NCBI GenBank assembly: GCA_007844125.1
Contig: CM017567.1
Span: forward strand, 16,686,843-16,750,842
Origin: Sinonovacula constricta
Lineage: Eukaryota; Mollusca; Bivalvia; Cardiida; Solecurtidae
DNA: 64,000 nt
Direction: 5' to 3'
Part shown: positions 33,815 to 45,084 of the stretch, one piece after another
Layout: every line of letters begins with the position of its first letter
Numbering within the stretch: position 1 is the first letter of the stretch
The notes under the pieces: generated by a model
Database searches by the model: none
What the model saw: only the letters and a program-made list of their open reading frames with translations
Told to the model about the DNA's origin: nothing
Translations under genes and position numbers: made by a program

Positions 33815-36800
33815 AATCTTGTGTTATATACATACCCCTACTTGTCTAACAGATGTTGGTCTAAGTTCCATATGATTTAGTTCATTTTGTGATTTGTTAT
33901 GATTTGTATATATTTATTTTCGTCCAAAGTTTGCTTATTCAATTTTAATGCATAATTTTGCTAGAGGTCTGCTCATAACTAACATAACGTTCAATAATAA
34001 TTTTTATACCGTTCCTTAAGTAGAGGCTATCGCTAGACTTAGATTTAAAATTATTACTTATGTAAATTAGCTAACATGTACATTTATACATATTAAAATA
34101 GACTTTAATTTCGAAAAGTTAATAAGAAGTTGTTTTATTTAAAAGCCATAATAAAACAAACTGAACAATTTTAAAAGTTAAATAAACACCTCTCTTAGTC
34201 TGACGCAAGTTGATTCAAATTTTGTAGTAATCGATCTATTTTTCGATATTTTACGACTTTGTATTTAATTTCTACGGAATTTTTATCATTGAGTTTAGTA
34301 TGTAAAGTTGTTAAAAAACTTGCTTGTAAATAAGTTTATTGTACTGTATTGCGTATAACTTACTGGTAAAATCAGTTAACAATTATATTGAAGATTATCA
34401 ATAAGCCAAGATTTGAAATTAGTAGGTATGAAAGTTAGCCTTAATAAATATTTATGAATTCATGAATTAAGTGGCAAAATGAATATATATTTTTAAATTG
34501 CTATTTTTTTCTAGGTCACATTCTTAATAATTAAAATAAGTCTATTGTTGCCTAGTAACAGTTATTTCTCATGATAATTATTTCATGATATCTTTTTACT
34601 TCTCACGATAATTAGTTTATTATATTTTTTAATCATATAATGTTATAGAGGGTTTTAAAATGTCTAAAACGGAAAACAATAATTTCTTTCGTTATTAAAT
34701 GCTTGAATGCCTTTTAAGATCTAAAATAAATGTTCTTTTGTAATCATTTTGCAATTGTTATGTCTGATTCTTACATTGTAATTAAGTTAACTAAAGCAAG
34801 GTGATGAAAAAAAATGACCCAGTTGATGTGATATAACAATATTTTCTTCTGGTGTCTATTTTAATCTTTTCTGTTAATGGTACTTGTGACTTACCATAAT
34901 TATATATGGGCTCAACCATCTGCTATTCTTTAAATAGCCTTTTGTTTGGATTTAAGAAAATACAATTGCTTTATTCAAGCTTAAAGTAAGGCTTACTTAG
35001 AAAGAAATCTGGTTCAATGGGGACAACAGGTAGAAGTGGAGGTTAAAAGGTATATTTGGATTTGTATATTAATTTGGATATAATCGTTATGTGAGGTTAT
35101 AATCAAAGAATCTTCTGAAGGTTATATTACAGAGTACAGACACGCTTAAGGCATTTTAAAATTAATAAAAGGTATATATCATGACCGAAGTTGGTCATAT
35201 GATTATTTTAAGGCATTTGAAATCATTAACAAGTCATGTATGATTATAATCATGATGTCTGTAATTATAATTTGTATTAAATATACTACATTTATTCTTC
35301 TCAAATGCATATTTTACAAAGAAAAACATGAGATGTTAATTACCAGATGGTTAATCTAAATACATGTATTAAAATTAGGTCATGTCATACTGTGCATGTA
35401 TTGACACAAGTGAAAATAAGATTAACTAGCAAATTATCTGAAATATGCTTCACAAAATTTAAGTTTGCACTTTAGTTGAAAATGTTGCTTGTTAAAAAGA
35501 ATTCATATCATTGCTAATGATTTACAAAGTACTGGTATAGCTGTTGTTTCATAATGTGTTCAACAACTGAGATTAGTAACTGAAATCAGTATCTGGTATC
35601 GCCCATATGGTGTCACATATTTCGGTTCAGGTTTCATTTATTATATTTTATTTTATTTGTCACGTTATCTTAATTGGATTTTATATGTATAACATCTTGA
35701 TTACACAAAATGTATCAATTGTATAGTGTGCATTAATTAAAATGATGCTATCTGAGCAATAACGTAGAAATAATGCGATAACTGACTTGAACATCACAAA
35801 GAAGGAGATCTTAACATTAAAATTGTCATTCAGCTAAGAATTGTTTTCTGATAGAATGAATCCCTGCATTCTTATAGCAGAAAACAGTATTAGATACATT
35901 GATGCTTAATGTGACATGTTGCCAATATTTTGAATAAGTAAGAAAACTGAAGCATTACCAGGCAAAACTACTGCTTCATACAACATGGCATTAGCATCAA
36001 ATAATTGTTCAGTCTATAAGCTCTAATTTCCTTTTGCAGTTTGAGTTTAATAAAAGTAAAGTTTCATTTGCTAAGTTAAAGGAAAAGACAATGAATGGTA
36101 TATATAACAAAATTGTTCAAAAATAAATTGCGTGTTTGTTGCGTTAATAGATATGGTTTTGCCTATCTACTAGGAAATGTCGCGGAAGGTTTTCCCAGAA
36201 TATGCAAAGGAGTTGTATACACATGTTTTGAAGTGTTGGGCATATCAATCTATTACAATATTGGTGAAAGAGAATGCAACGCATTGGGTAGTAAAAGAGT
36301 ACAGACTTTACCATTTAAGACCTTGCACAGTAAACAAATAGCAATGAATGTCTGAAAATAGTATAATACAATATCAAATGTCAATATAAAGTGAACTTGA
36401 AATTATTGAAATTCATCAAATTTATAAAAACTAGCAATTATAAAAACTATCTTAACCTTAAAGATAAAGTCAAGAAAAATATGTACTTCATTTATTAAGA
36501 AAATTAACAAAAACAATTAAGTTTTTAACCCTATACCATTTTAATACATTATTATTACCTAGTTTTTAAGGATTTGAAGGTGTAGTATAAAATCACTTAT
36601 AGAACGATTACTAAAAATTTGCATCTGCACGCAGAAAGATTTTAGTTAAATGCTTGAGATCCTATGTAAAAGTATGAACAAAGGATAAAAACTACAACAA
36701 ATGTAATGACCGAAAAGTTACTTAGCGCTAAAGTGCACAGTGTAAGCTCAAAATAAAAAGTTTTGAATATTCATGAGAACTAATTTGCATAATTATTTTA

Positions 36801-37730
36801 AATCATAGTTTACTGATAGCATTCACCAAAGGACTAGTCAATAACTGTTTTTTCCATGTCATGAATAGCTATAAGTATGCTTTTAACTTGTTCGTGTGTT
36901 AAAAATTAATAAGGAAAACTCTGATCAAATTGATGTAAAAATTTAGAAAGAAGTATTCATGCAAAACTTACACAAACATATCTGACTAAGAGGGGTGCCT
37001 ACTCAACATTCACGACAGTACAGTTTGTACATGTATGACTTTTAAATGAAATTAATTCGAAATAAGTTGTCATAATCGACATCTGTCGTTAGATTGTCAT
37101 TAGTATGTATGAATATTTTGTTGGCTAGTTTACATAATTAATAATTTTAAATCTAAGTTTAACGATAGCCTCCACTTAAGAAACGATATAAAATTATTTT
37201 TCAACGTTATGGTTCATTATAAGCAGACTTCTAACCAAATTAGGCATTAACATTGAATGAGCACAATTTAAATGAAAATTATAAAAAAAACATACAAAAT
37301 CATAAAATGAACAAAATTATATGAAACTTAGACTAACATGTATAAGATAAGTAGGGGTATGTATATAACTTTGGAAACTGTTAAGTTTGAAAATTGCTTT
37401 TAAATTAAAAGAATCTAATCAGGTTTTTTTTTTTTCAAAAATGCTTATTTTTGCATTTGACACATGACCATAATGGCCATTCAATAGCCTTTTATTTAGT
37501 ACCAGTTGTATACTTTAGTACCAGTTGTATCACCATTTTTGGAAACGTTGTAAGCATATTTATAAACATACCCTCCTATCAAAATGTCATGACGGTTGCC
37601 GTTAGTTGTCATACAGCCCAAATTATTTAATGTTTAGTACATTGGAGATTCTTTTTCTAGACACCTTAACGAACATTTTGGTACTTATAAAAAAGTCTAG
37701 TGGTGGGAGGGAGGTAACCATATCCAGCTG
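33815..37730. repeat. R1 element, inverted-repeat insertion in intron 2 of gene C
   Basis: The left part (33820-35250) matches 23970-25200 in direct orientation; the right part (35600-37730) matches 27200-28620 and 23610-23960 in inverted orientation. The two ends are complementary to each other for at least 430 bp (33820-34250 against 36970-37390), for example 'gaggctatcg' against 'cgatagcctc'. Gene A lacks the insertion at the corresponding intron position. No coding sequence is seen inside. Confidence 0.7.
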
Positions 37731-38179
37731 CCGGACTAGTATTTCAGTTTTGTTCGATACAAAGTTTTATTTGCCTTACACTTTATAAATACAATTTATC
37801 AATTTTATTTCACATATACCTAATTATACAAATAGAGTTGCCATCAAAATGTGATGATCTGCAAAGCACAAATGGTTCTGCCCAGACATATATCTGTGGT
37901 CCTTCTCCAATATTTATAAGCCTGGCGTCACCAAAATGGCCTTGATTGTAACCGTACTTATTTGGTCGAGAACTAAGCATTTAAGTTCTTATCGTCAGTC
38001 TAGTAAAAGCTTCAATATTCGGTGTCCAAATTAAAAGTATATGTGTCCTTTGCTATAGATTTATATGATATGCTAGGAGTTTGAGTCGACGTTACATACT
38101 GGTAAGTCTTATTAATGGAACAGTCTAATTGAACAATGAGGCTACTGCAAGCGGCTATGTTTTCATATGTAGGTTAAAT

Positions 38180-38270
38180 AGTTCGGATTACGCTTTATTC
38201 ACATTTAACTTTGTATTCGGCGCCGTATGACCTATTAAGTGTCGGTGTACCGTAAAACCCAAATAAAAAA
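38180..38270 (+). repeat. Dispersed repeat pair with 22295-22375
   Basis: See the blocks 'tattcacatttaacttt', 'gccgtatgacct' and 'ttaagtgtcggt'. Confidence 0.55.
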
Positions 38271-38782
38271 ATAAATAGTTCGGACATAAGTAAGGCTGTG
38301 GTGTTAGACAGGAAATACCCTGGTTTGTTACGGACTTTATGGTTAAATGGTTCAATGCACCCATCTTTACTCCAAAATATTGCATTCTTGCCATCAATCC
38401 ACGGATGCCCAAAAATTATTTCACAAACAGCCAATTTCCTGTTGTGTATCAATTGAACGCCCAAATTTCCGGTTAAGTATTTGTTGGGTCAAGTCCACAT
38501 CAGATGACAAGGGCAGTTTATGGACTTAAAAGATCTAGATCAATGACCTAAACACCAAATCAACACCTGATAACAAGGACAATTCATGTATTTATAAAAT
38601 CCAACAAAATGGCTGAAACACCTTATCAACACCAACTGACAACACCAACTGACAAGAACTGATAAGGCCATGTTTACCTTTCCAAACACAAAACATGACT
38701 GGTTTATTAAACAGTCAAGGGCACTTATCAATATATATAACTCTACCAAATGACAGTATTGTACAATCATGTATTAAGCATG

Positions 38783-38822
<40 letters not shown>

Positions 38823-38869
38823 TCTCTATGTTTACGTCATATCCCGCCAATGTCAATTGTCATAAATAT

Positions 38870-39574
38870 CCTTTTGTGTTCCTTAAGGTGAAGGTCAATT
38901 TCAGCCCAACGGATGTTCTTAGTCATATATATACTTGTACGTGCCTTATATTGCAGGTCACGTTAAGCCGATCTGACATAAGGTCAGGTTCATGCCATTT
39001 AAGTCAAGCAGATGCTTTTGGTTATACTTGTTTCTGTACCAGCTTTGTGTTGCAAGCCAAGTTTAGCCTGGCCGATGTCTTTCGTCATAAATATTACTTT
39101 ACGTGCTTAGTGTTGCTGATTACGTTTAGCCGAGCCGATATCATTGGTTGTAAATAGACTTGTACGTGTTATACGTTACAAGTCACGTTTAACCGAGCCG
39201 ATGTCCTTGGTCATAAATATAAATGTATGTACTTAGTGTTAAAGGTCATGTTTAGCCGAGTCGATGTCCTTGGTCATATATATACTCGTACGTGCTTTGA
39301 GTTTCAGGCCCATTTTAGCAGAGCTGGTGGACTTGATAATATATGTGTTGTATATGTCCTAAGCGTTACAGGTCACATTCCGCCGAGCCGATGTTCTTAG
39401 TAATAAATATGCTTGTACGTGCATTGAGTCACAGGTCACGTTTTAGCCGAGCTGGTGTTCTCGCTAGAATGAACCGTGGTGACGACTAGAAAGAATAGGT
39501 GCATTATTTTCAGGAAAAAAGAAGGCAAACAACACAAATTTATTCCTAATCTAATGGTCTTTGTGCATTGGCAG
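38870..39574 (+). repeat. 61-63 bp acceptor/exon-start array upstream of gene C exon 3
   Basis: About 11 diverged units. Typical unit: 'ttgcaggtcacgtt', 'tagccgagccgatgtccttg', 'gtcataaatatacttgtacg'. Read in the exon 3 frame they give variants of [25 protein letters not shown] 21-codon units, some open through several acceptors. The last unit before exon 3 (about 39432-39475) continues 'ctagaatgaaccg', homologous to the exon's 'gtagaatggatg', beyond the ten codons held by ordinary units. Confidence 0.88.
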
Positions 39575-39943
39575 GTCACATTTAGTCGAGCTGATTTTCT
39601 CGGTAGAATGGATGAAGACAGGGAGCAACAAGAGTGGGTGAATTTAAAACAGAATAGGAAAACAACGAAAGTGCAAGTGCAGTGCTTCCCTCTGACTTCA
39701 CTGCTGCTGGCCCTTGGTAGAACCAAGGTTGATTATTTCAGTTTGGACATCGAAGGTGACGAGTTGAAGGTACTAAAGACAATTCCAATGAATAAGATCA
39801 ACATTGCCATGCTGTCGGTGGAAGTAACGGATAAAACTCCAAAGGAGGAAGCTCTGACGTCATTCATGGAAGGACAACGTTATAAAAAGTTAGGGCATAT
39901 TAGAGCTCCCTTCGTAAGGGACAATATGTACATTAAAATGTGA
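39575..39943 (+). CDS. FkbM/Star-like methyltransferase, gene C, exon 3 (terminal)
   Basis: 122 codons and TGA, preceded by ttgtgcattggcag, a good acceptor, phase 0. Residues 181-302. It starts VTFSRADFLGRMDED, passes a charged linker, then CFPLTSLLLALGRT and FSLDIEGDELKVLKTIP (DIEGDE at residues 238-243, the conserved acidic motif of FkbM-type methyltransferases), and ends RDNMYIKM. Copies A and B share this exon; only C keeps the acceptor, the frame and the motif together. The first ten codons are the source or product of the tandem unit upstream, so cryptic upstream acceptors could compete with the real one. Confidence 0.88.
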   Translation, partial: VTFSRADFLGRMDEDREQQEWVNLKQNRKTTKVQVQCFPLTSLLLALGRTKVDYFSLDIEGDELKVLKTIPMNKINIAMLSVEVTDKTPKEEALTSFMEGQRYKKLGHIRAPFVRDNMYIKM

Positions 39944-40244
39944 AATATCAAACATAGGCGTGGACATATTTGTTGTTTATCGTTATATTTCAATGGCACA
40001 TCAGACAAACATGCCAGCAACAAAATATCTTTGTTTAACAAATAATTTTGAAATTACAACAGTGATCATATTTATCAAACGGAAAATTATTAAGATCCCT
40101 CCACAATAAGCCTAACGTTCACCCAACTCCTTGGTGTAATCTCACTTACATTTATTCTTTACAGAACACCCCTGTTACTATGCATTTTCCTAAGATGGCC
40201 ATAGTACATGTATTAGGTCGAAAACAATGCATATACAGGTAATC

Positions 40245-40250
40245 AATAAA
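40245..40250 (+). terminator. Possible polyadenylation signal of gene C
   Basis: AATAAA about 300 bp after the stop; another is at about 40338. Motif match only. Confidence 0.3.
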
Positions 40251-40852
40251 TACATATAATCTTATACTATTTTTCTGTATTATTGGCCTGATGGAACAAG
40301 AAATCAACCTTATTTATACCGGATAACAAAGTTTCAGAATAAAGCAGTGAAATCTACAAATCTTCCAAAGTCTTCCAGAACATAATAGAAGTCTACTCGA
40401 ACATTTGACAGAAGCACGGTGATCCGAAATATTAAAATAAAGAAGATAGTTCAACAACCATGTCCTTAAACTGGATTGCCACAAGGCTATCAATTAGGAC
40501 ACTATTTCGCTTAAAGTGGAGTAATACTTCTTAGTTCTCTTTTTCTTTAAAACAAAACAACAAACTGCATGATAAACTCCGTTGTTTTCTTCTGGTAACT
40601 GAACAGCATCAGCATCAATAACATTAGAATATTCTTAATGCTAGAAAAGTTTCGTGGCAAAATTCCTATTCAGCCAGATAATCTGTCAGTTAGGCAATAC
40701 TGAATATGTCGAAGAGAAATCTGATGCTTTCATATATTTTAAAGAAATTGCTTTATTTAAAACAGAGCGTTATGCGGGTCATTGTTATAGCTGACAGAAG
40801 TCTGGCGATTTCGTCTTTAGTACGTTTTAAACATATCAATGTAGCACACCTC

Positions 40853-40868
40853 CTGGGGGGGGGGGGGA
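40853..40868 (+). repeat. Poly(G) run
   Basis: About 15 G interrupted only at its end, absent from the mirrored arm. Confidence 0.8.
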
Positions 40869-41024
40869 GAAGGGCATAACTAAGATGGCCTACTATCTTT
40901 TCAACAATACAGGTATCAAGGTGTTTCGTTTTTTAAAAAGAGGCAACAAAGTCAAAACCTGGTCACGTGTTATTAATAAGAAAATGTAACAAGATTCTAT
41001 AAGCAGTGTAATATACAATTATTA

Positions 41025-41200
41025 ATATCTAAAAAGGCGCAGGACAAAGGTCCCAGTCAAATGGAAAAGTTAAAACAAAACTGTGACAATAAATGATATA
41101 AAATAGAGCAAACCTTACAGTTACGCATTGGAACGGCCAATCGGCAAAAGTCCTAAATGGGATGCTTAAACCGGTTTCACAGAGCGAGTTCCTCAATTTT
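41025..41200 (+). repeat. R2 interspersed repeat copy
   Basis: Contains 'cagttacgcattggaacgg', 'caatcggcaaaagtcc' and 'gatgcttaaaccggtttc'. Mirrored partner of 18800-19010. Confidence 0.7.
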
Positions 41201-41459
41201 AAGCAGTAACGAAACTGATCTTTATAAACAAAACTGTCCAAGACATAACATATCTTTGAGATGAGTCATTAAAAAAAGTAGTAACATAAGTAAAATCAAT
41301 GTCTATATTGTACTTGGATGTTGAGAAAAGAATTATCTTTATTTAAAGAAATGCACAAAGTTCTTAATTGTATAAGAAATTAAGAGACAGAGAGAGACAG
41401 AGAGAGACAGAGAGAGAGAGAACAACACATAAAGTAATAATAGGAAATGTAGCTTGGTT

Positions 41460-41845
41460 TTATATATAAAAGGTTTTGAACACTACCTGTTTTGTTAGAC
41501 CTTACGAATTTTCATTCTTTCCAAATCTTTAAGTAAGGACGATAGTGATATATTCTAAAATAGATATCGAAGCCATAGCGGATTATCCGGTTGACGATTT
41601 GACAGGATCTCAAAACCATGTTGTAACGTGGTTCTTCGTTAAAAATAGCTATCTCTGCGGCTACGAAAAGAAATGCCTGTTTGAAATGACAAGTGGGGGT
41701 TTATCCTTTACTGTACACACACATCAAGGGCAGCAATGAGCACCATTTTGCATGTAACAGTGACTTATTTATTTTCTGAGAAAACAAATTTAGTCTGAAC
41801 TGTCGGATACAACATTTTATATCTGGTGAAGCTTATAAAAATCAT
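41460..41845. repeat. Dispersed repeat R4 (MITE-like), copy 2
   Basis: Ordered match to 21660-22085 and, inverted, to 17460-17800. Ends 'gaactgtcggatacaac'. Confidence 0.55.
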
Positions 41846-41919
41846 TCATACACTTTTGGGATGATAGGCCGATGACTTATATTGCTTTATGCATGACCTG
41901 CTACATATACGAATAGGAA

Positions 41920-42130
41920 GAGAGAAAAGACCCTATGGAGATAAAATTAACTACTGGACAAAGGCAAACGGAGTAAAGGTATAAGTGACACAGACACGAG
42001 ACATTTCAAACAAATAGAAAAACAACAACACAATTACCGCCTTGGGACGGTCAGTTGGCAAAAGAACCGACTGTGATGCTTAAACCTGGTTTGTGGAGAG
42101 CTCCAACCTAGTACTTCGTAAAGGTTTGAT
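41920..42130 (+). repeat. R2 interspersed repeat copy
   Basis: Contains 'ctggacaaaggcaaacgg', 'gtgacacagacacgagaca', 'ttaccgccttgggacggtca', 'gcttaaacctggtttgtgg' and 'ctagtacttcgtaaagg'. Confidence 0.78.
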
Positions 42131-42908
42131 ATAGGAGATATACACTTTGTGGTTTGGTCAGAATAAATGACCGTAATGTGTATTCTTGATGCCCAAGTGA
42201 TCTGACAAAAGTGTTTCAGAAGTAAAACTGAAACTTTTATCTCGATATTGCCTGGGAACTACAATATGATAGTAAACTGTCCAATATTTATCAGCTGGAT
42301 CTTCAGGTAGTCGTCATTGTTTCATAGGTACATTATTTCTCTCATTATACCCAACTGGGAAAATTGAAATCTCGTTCTCTTGTAAAACGGTTTCGAGAAA
42401 GAGCAAAACATTGGCATTAACTTTATTGTGACCTTGACCCAGTACCATGACTTTGGGAATTCTCGATACGAGGTACGACCACCAGTGTTTAAATTACGAA
42501 AGTAATTAGAAAAGTTAGGGAAAAAACATAAATAGAGGATATGTCACGAGTTGTCATTTAATACAAACATTTATTAAACGAGTTGAGGAAAAGTAATAGC
42601 AAGCTAGAATATAGCCAATCTCATTAAAGTTGCAGAGCCGACCAGGACAATACGGTACTATATATAAACTAAACATAAGCTTAAAACGAATAATAAATAT
42701 GTAAGGAAGTTAAGTATATAGTAATACGATTATGTGTGTGTAACTTTTACACATGCACACGATGTTTGATAGTATTTTCATAGACAAAATAATTCTACTT
42801 TCACTTTGCAATCCGTCATTCGTTGAAAGTCGTTAATTAACTTATGCAAAAGTGCCCGTATGTTAATATAAACAATTACAAATGTAGTTTGGTTTCCAGC
42901 TCCTACCT

Positions 42909-43208
42909 ATGACAGAACTTTTCGTGCCAAACAATATCGCGCCACGTAAAATTCGTACCAATACAAGTAACATCCACAGACACAAGTCGTTTTGTTTATG
43001 TACTATGGTAGGGACAACACGTGTCATTCAACTAGACCAGCACTACTTACGCAAAGAAACATTTGCAGCACATGTCAGTCAGAGGAATGGTTTCATAAAC
43101 ATAAAAAAACAAAATGCATTTAGAAAACCAGTAACATTTATTTTATCAATTTTTATAACTATTATTTTGCTTTTTGTAATTTTGTCTATCTTATATTCAG
43201 AAAAGTAA
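42909..43208 (+). CDS. Hypothetical 99-codon ORF with C-terminal membrane anchor
   Basis: The frame starts ATG TELFVPNN and ends ILYSEK then TAA. Residues 1-70 are polar and basic; residues about 75-94 (FILSIFITIILLFVILSILY) form a hydrophobic helix followed by only three polar residues, the layout of a tail-anchored membrane protein. No family recognised. It lies 400 bp past the end of the inverted duplication with no obvious splice partners. AT-rich DNA can yield hydrophobic ORFs by chance, so this is tentative. Confidence 0.3.
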   Translation: MTELFVPNNIAPRKIRTNTSNIHRHKSFCLCTMVGTTRVIQLDQHYLRKETFAAHVSQRNGFINIKKQNAFRKPVTFILSIFITIILLFVILSILYSEK

Positions 43209-43720
43209 TTTCGATAACTTATTCGCGTAATACATGCAGTATATTGTACCGGTGACTTACCAATAATCTGGTTACCAAGTTTAAAATCAAGTACAGTGCC
43301 GGATCCAGGATTATTTATAGGGTCCTAATTGAGAGAGCACTAGAAGTGCTAACCTGTTAGATGGGTCTGGAAGGCATGCTTTCCTACAAAACTTTTGAAA
43401 TGTAGCAGCTATATGCAAAATCCTTTTCATTATATCCCAAAAATAACTAGCCTGTTTAAACATGGTGCACGCTGTCATTTCAAATAATGCACACCCTGTC
43501 AGTGCAGTACATTATTCTATTCTTGATCTTGCTTAGCAATAAGTACTAGGGCAATGATGAACACTTTAACATTATTAGTTTTTTCATCTACTTAAACATG
43601 TCAATAAATTAATAAAGAATAGTATTGTATTGAAAATATTGCGGCTCCACAAATCACTAATTTGACAATTGATTATTTAACATTTAATAATAAACAAAAT
43701 CATAGTTAACTTCATTTTAA
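43209..43720. other. Intergenic, nothing recognised
   Basis: A short 'tgcacrcyctgtca' motif occurs twice (about 43465 and 43490); otherwise unique. Confidence 0.35.
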
Positions 43721-43721
43721 A

Positions 43722-43945
43722 GGTGGTATCCGACAGTTTGTCTATTTTAAACATATACCAATATCTAGCAACCGTGGGGATTTTGTTTATAATTTTTGCA
43801 TAAACCCATACTTTATGGTCGTTATAAAGATGATTTTGAACACTATCTTTATTATTAAACTGTATGTATCGCTATAAAAATACTCTGTATTTAAAGTGAC
43901 CTCTGCTTAAATAGATTACAGCACAACTTTCAGACATCAAATATA
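43722..43945. repeat. Dispersed repeat R4 (MITE-like), copy 3
   Basis: Begins 'aggtggtatccgacagttt', the inverse of the end of copies 1 and 2, and includes 'ttttgaacactatctttatt'. Confidence 0.5.
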
Positions 43946-44104
43946 TATTTTTGGCAAATAAGATACAGATTGTTGATACCTGTTTGTATCTCATGCAGAT
44001 TATTGTTGTCTATTTAAATTATAACTTGATTTGTAGCCTTGTTGTCCATTTTTTTCTTACTTTTTTCACAATTTTAGTTCCATAGTCGTGTTACAAACAA
44101 TACA

Positions 44105-44418
44105 TGTTCGTTTATTGGGTTGGGTTTATAGCCCCACCAACAGTATTTTAGTTATCTGGAGACGGTGTCCACTTGAAGCAAATAGAGTGCTGCCTTCACT
44201 GTGTAAACACCTGGCATGATACCACACCCAGTCACATTATCCTGACACCGGGTAAACCAGTCGTGGAACTACCCTTATTTTTGCTTTAGTGTTGCAAGTG
44301 AGTTATACCACTACCATTTTTATTAATCACGTTGGTATGTCGCCGCTCAGGTTCGAACCCGCGGCCTCTCGTACCTGGAGCCCAAGCTCCACCGATTGTG
44401 CTACCAGGTCCGGTAAAC
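44105..44418 (-). repeat. tRNA-derived SINE with conserved central domain
   Basis: Minus strand head: box A-like tggtagcacaatcggtgga (about 44405-44387) and box B-like gggttcgaacctg (about 44362-44350). Central 'gtcaggataatgtgactggg' near 44240 and 'ggtatcatgccaggtg' near 44215, then a tail with 'ggtggggctataaaccca' near 44115-44140. No protein coding. The tRNA-like head lacks a foldable cloverleaf as far as I can judge, so it is not called a tRNA gene. Confidence 0.75.
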
Positions 44419-45080
44419 AATACATTCATTTCAAATAGGCATATCCATCTCTTTGTTCATGGTACAAATGAGCACCAACATTCAATGGAATAAAAATATG
44501 TTAAGACAGTTACTTAAATATGCTGTAATTGTCTTGTGCATAGGAGGAAATACAATAAGGTGCAGGATCAATTTACACAAAAATTAAATTTCATTGGCAA
44601 GCCAATATATAGTAATGAGCCTTACATACTTACAGGTACACATAACAGCAAAAAGCAAGTATACGTCTCAATTTCTGTTCATTAGGGAAAAGTAAAATAT
44701 TGTACTAACTTTAAAAAGAGTACCGCAAGGCAGAGCAAAATACAATCATCAATAGAGCAATTTGAAACCAACTGCTGTGCACTCTTGTGCAATGCAGTTT
44801 GGCAAAGTTTTTTAATGCATTCTGGGTTATTGCAAGAAAAACTGAAATTAAAGTAGAACAAGATAAAAAAATCTTTCATCTGCCAAACTGCTGTACACTG
44901 TTGTGCAATGCATTCTGGCATGATTGTGGACTGCAATCTGGGTAATTGAAAAAAAACCACATATATAATAACATATAATATAAAAAATAACATCAAATAC
45001 ACAAACAATACATGAGGGTAATGTCATTTGTGTAGAAAGGGTCACAAATAAGTAGAGGAGAGCGACAGACCTTGAGCATT
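44419..45080. other. Intergenic with short duplicated segment
   Basis: The stretch 'aactgctgtgcactcttgtgcaatgca' at about 44768 recurs as 'aactgctgtacactgttgtgcaatgca' at about 44885, each followed by 'ttctggc' or 'tttggca' and 'gggt(t)attg'. A 117-bp diverged direct repeat; no gene. Confidence 0.5.
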
Positions 45081-45084
45081 GCAC

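Larger units (their letters stand above)
33794..39574 (+). other. Intron 2 of gene C (5.8 kb)
   Basis: Bounded by gtaatt and ggcag. It consists of a 3.9-kb R1-related insertion, a 1.1-kb part shared with intron 2 of gene A (about 37780-38770), a (TA)n tract at about 38784-38812, and the 61-63 bp array. Confidence 0.75.
39180..42532 (+). repeat. Inverted segmental duplication, arm 2 (contains gene C exon 3)
   Basis: Mirrored partner of 16300-20785. The arm starts within the gene C array and runs 2.6 kb past the stop codon. Relative to arm 1 it has an extra G-run region (about 40850-40915). Confidence 0.8.

Noticed and set aside
36095..36355. 86-codon ORF inside the R1 insertion
   Set aside because: The corresponding part of the R1 copy at 27930-28121 is not open in the same frame, so no conserved protein is indicated.
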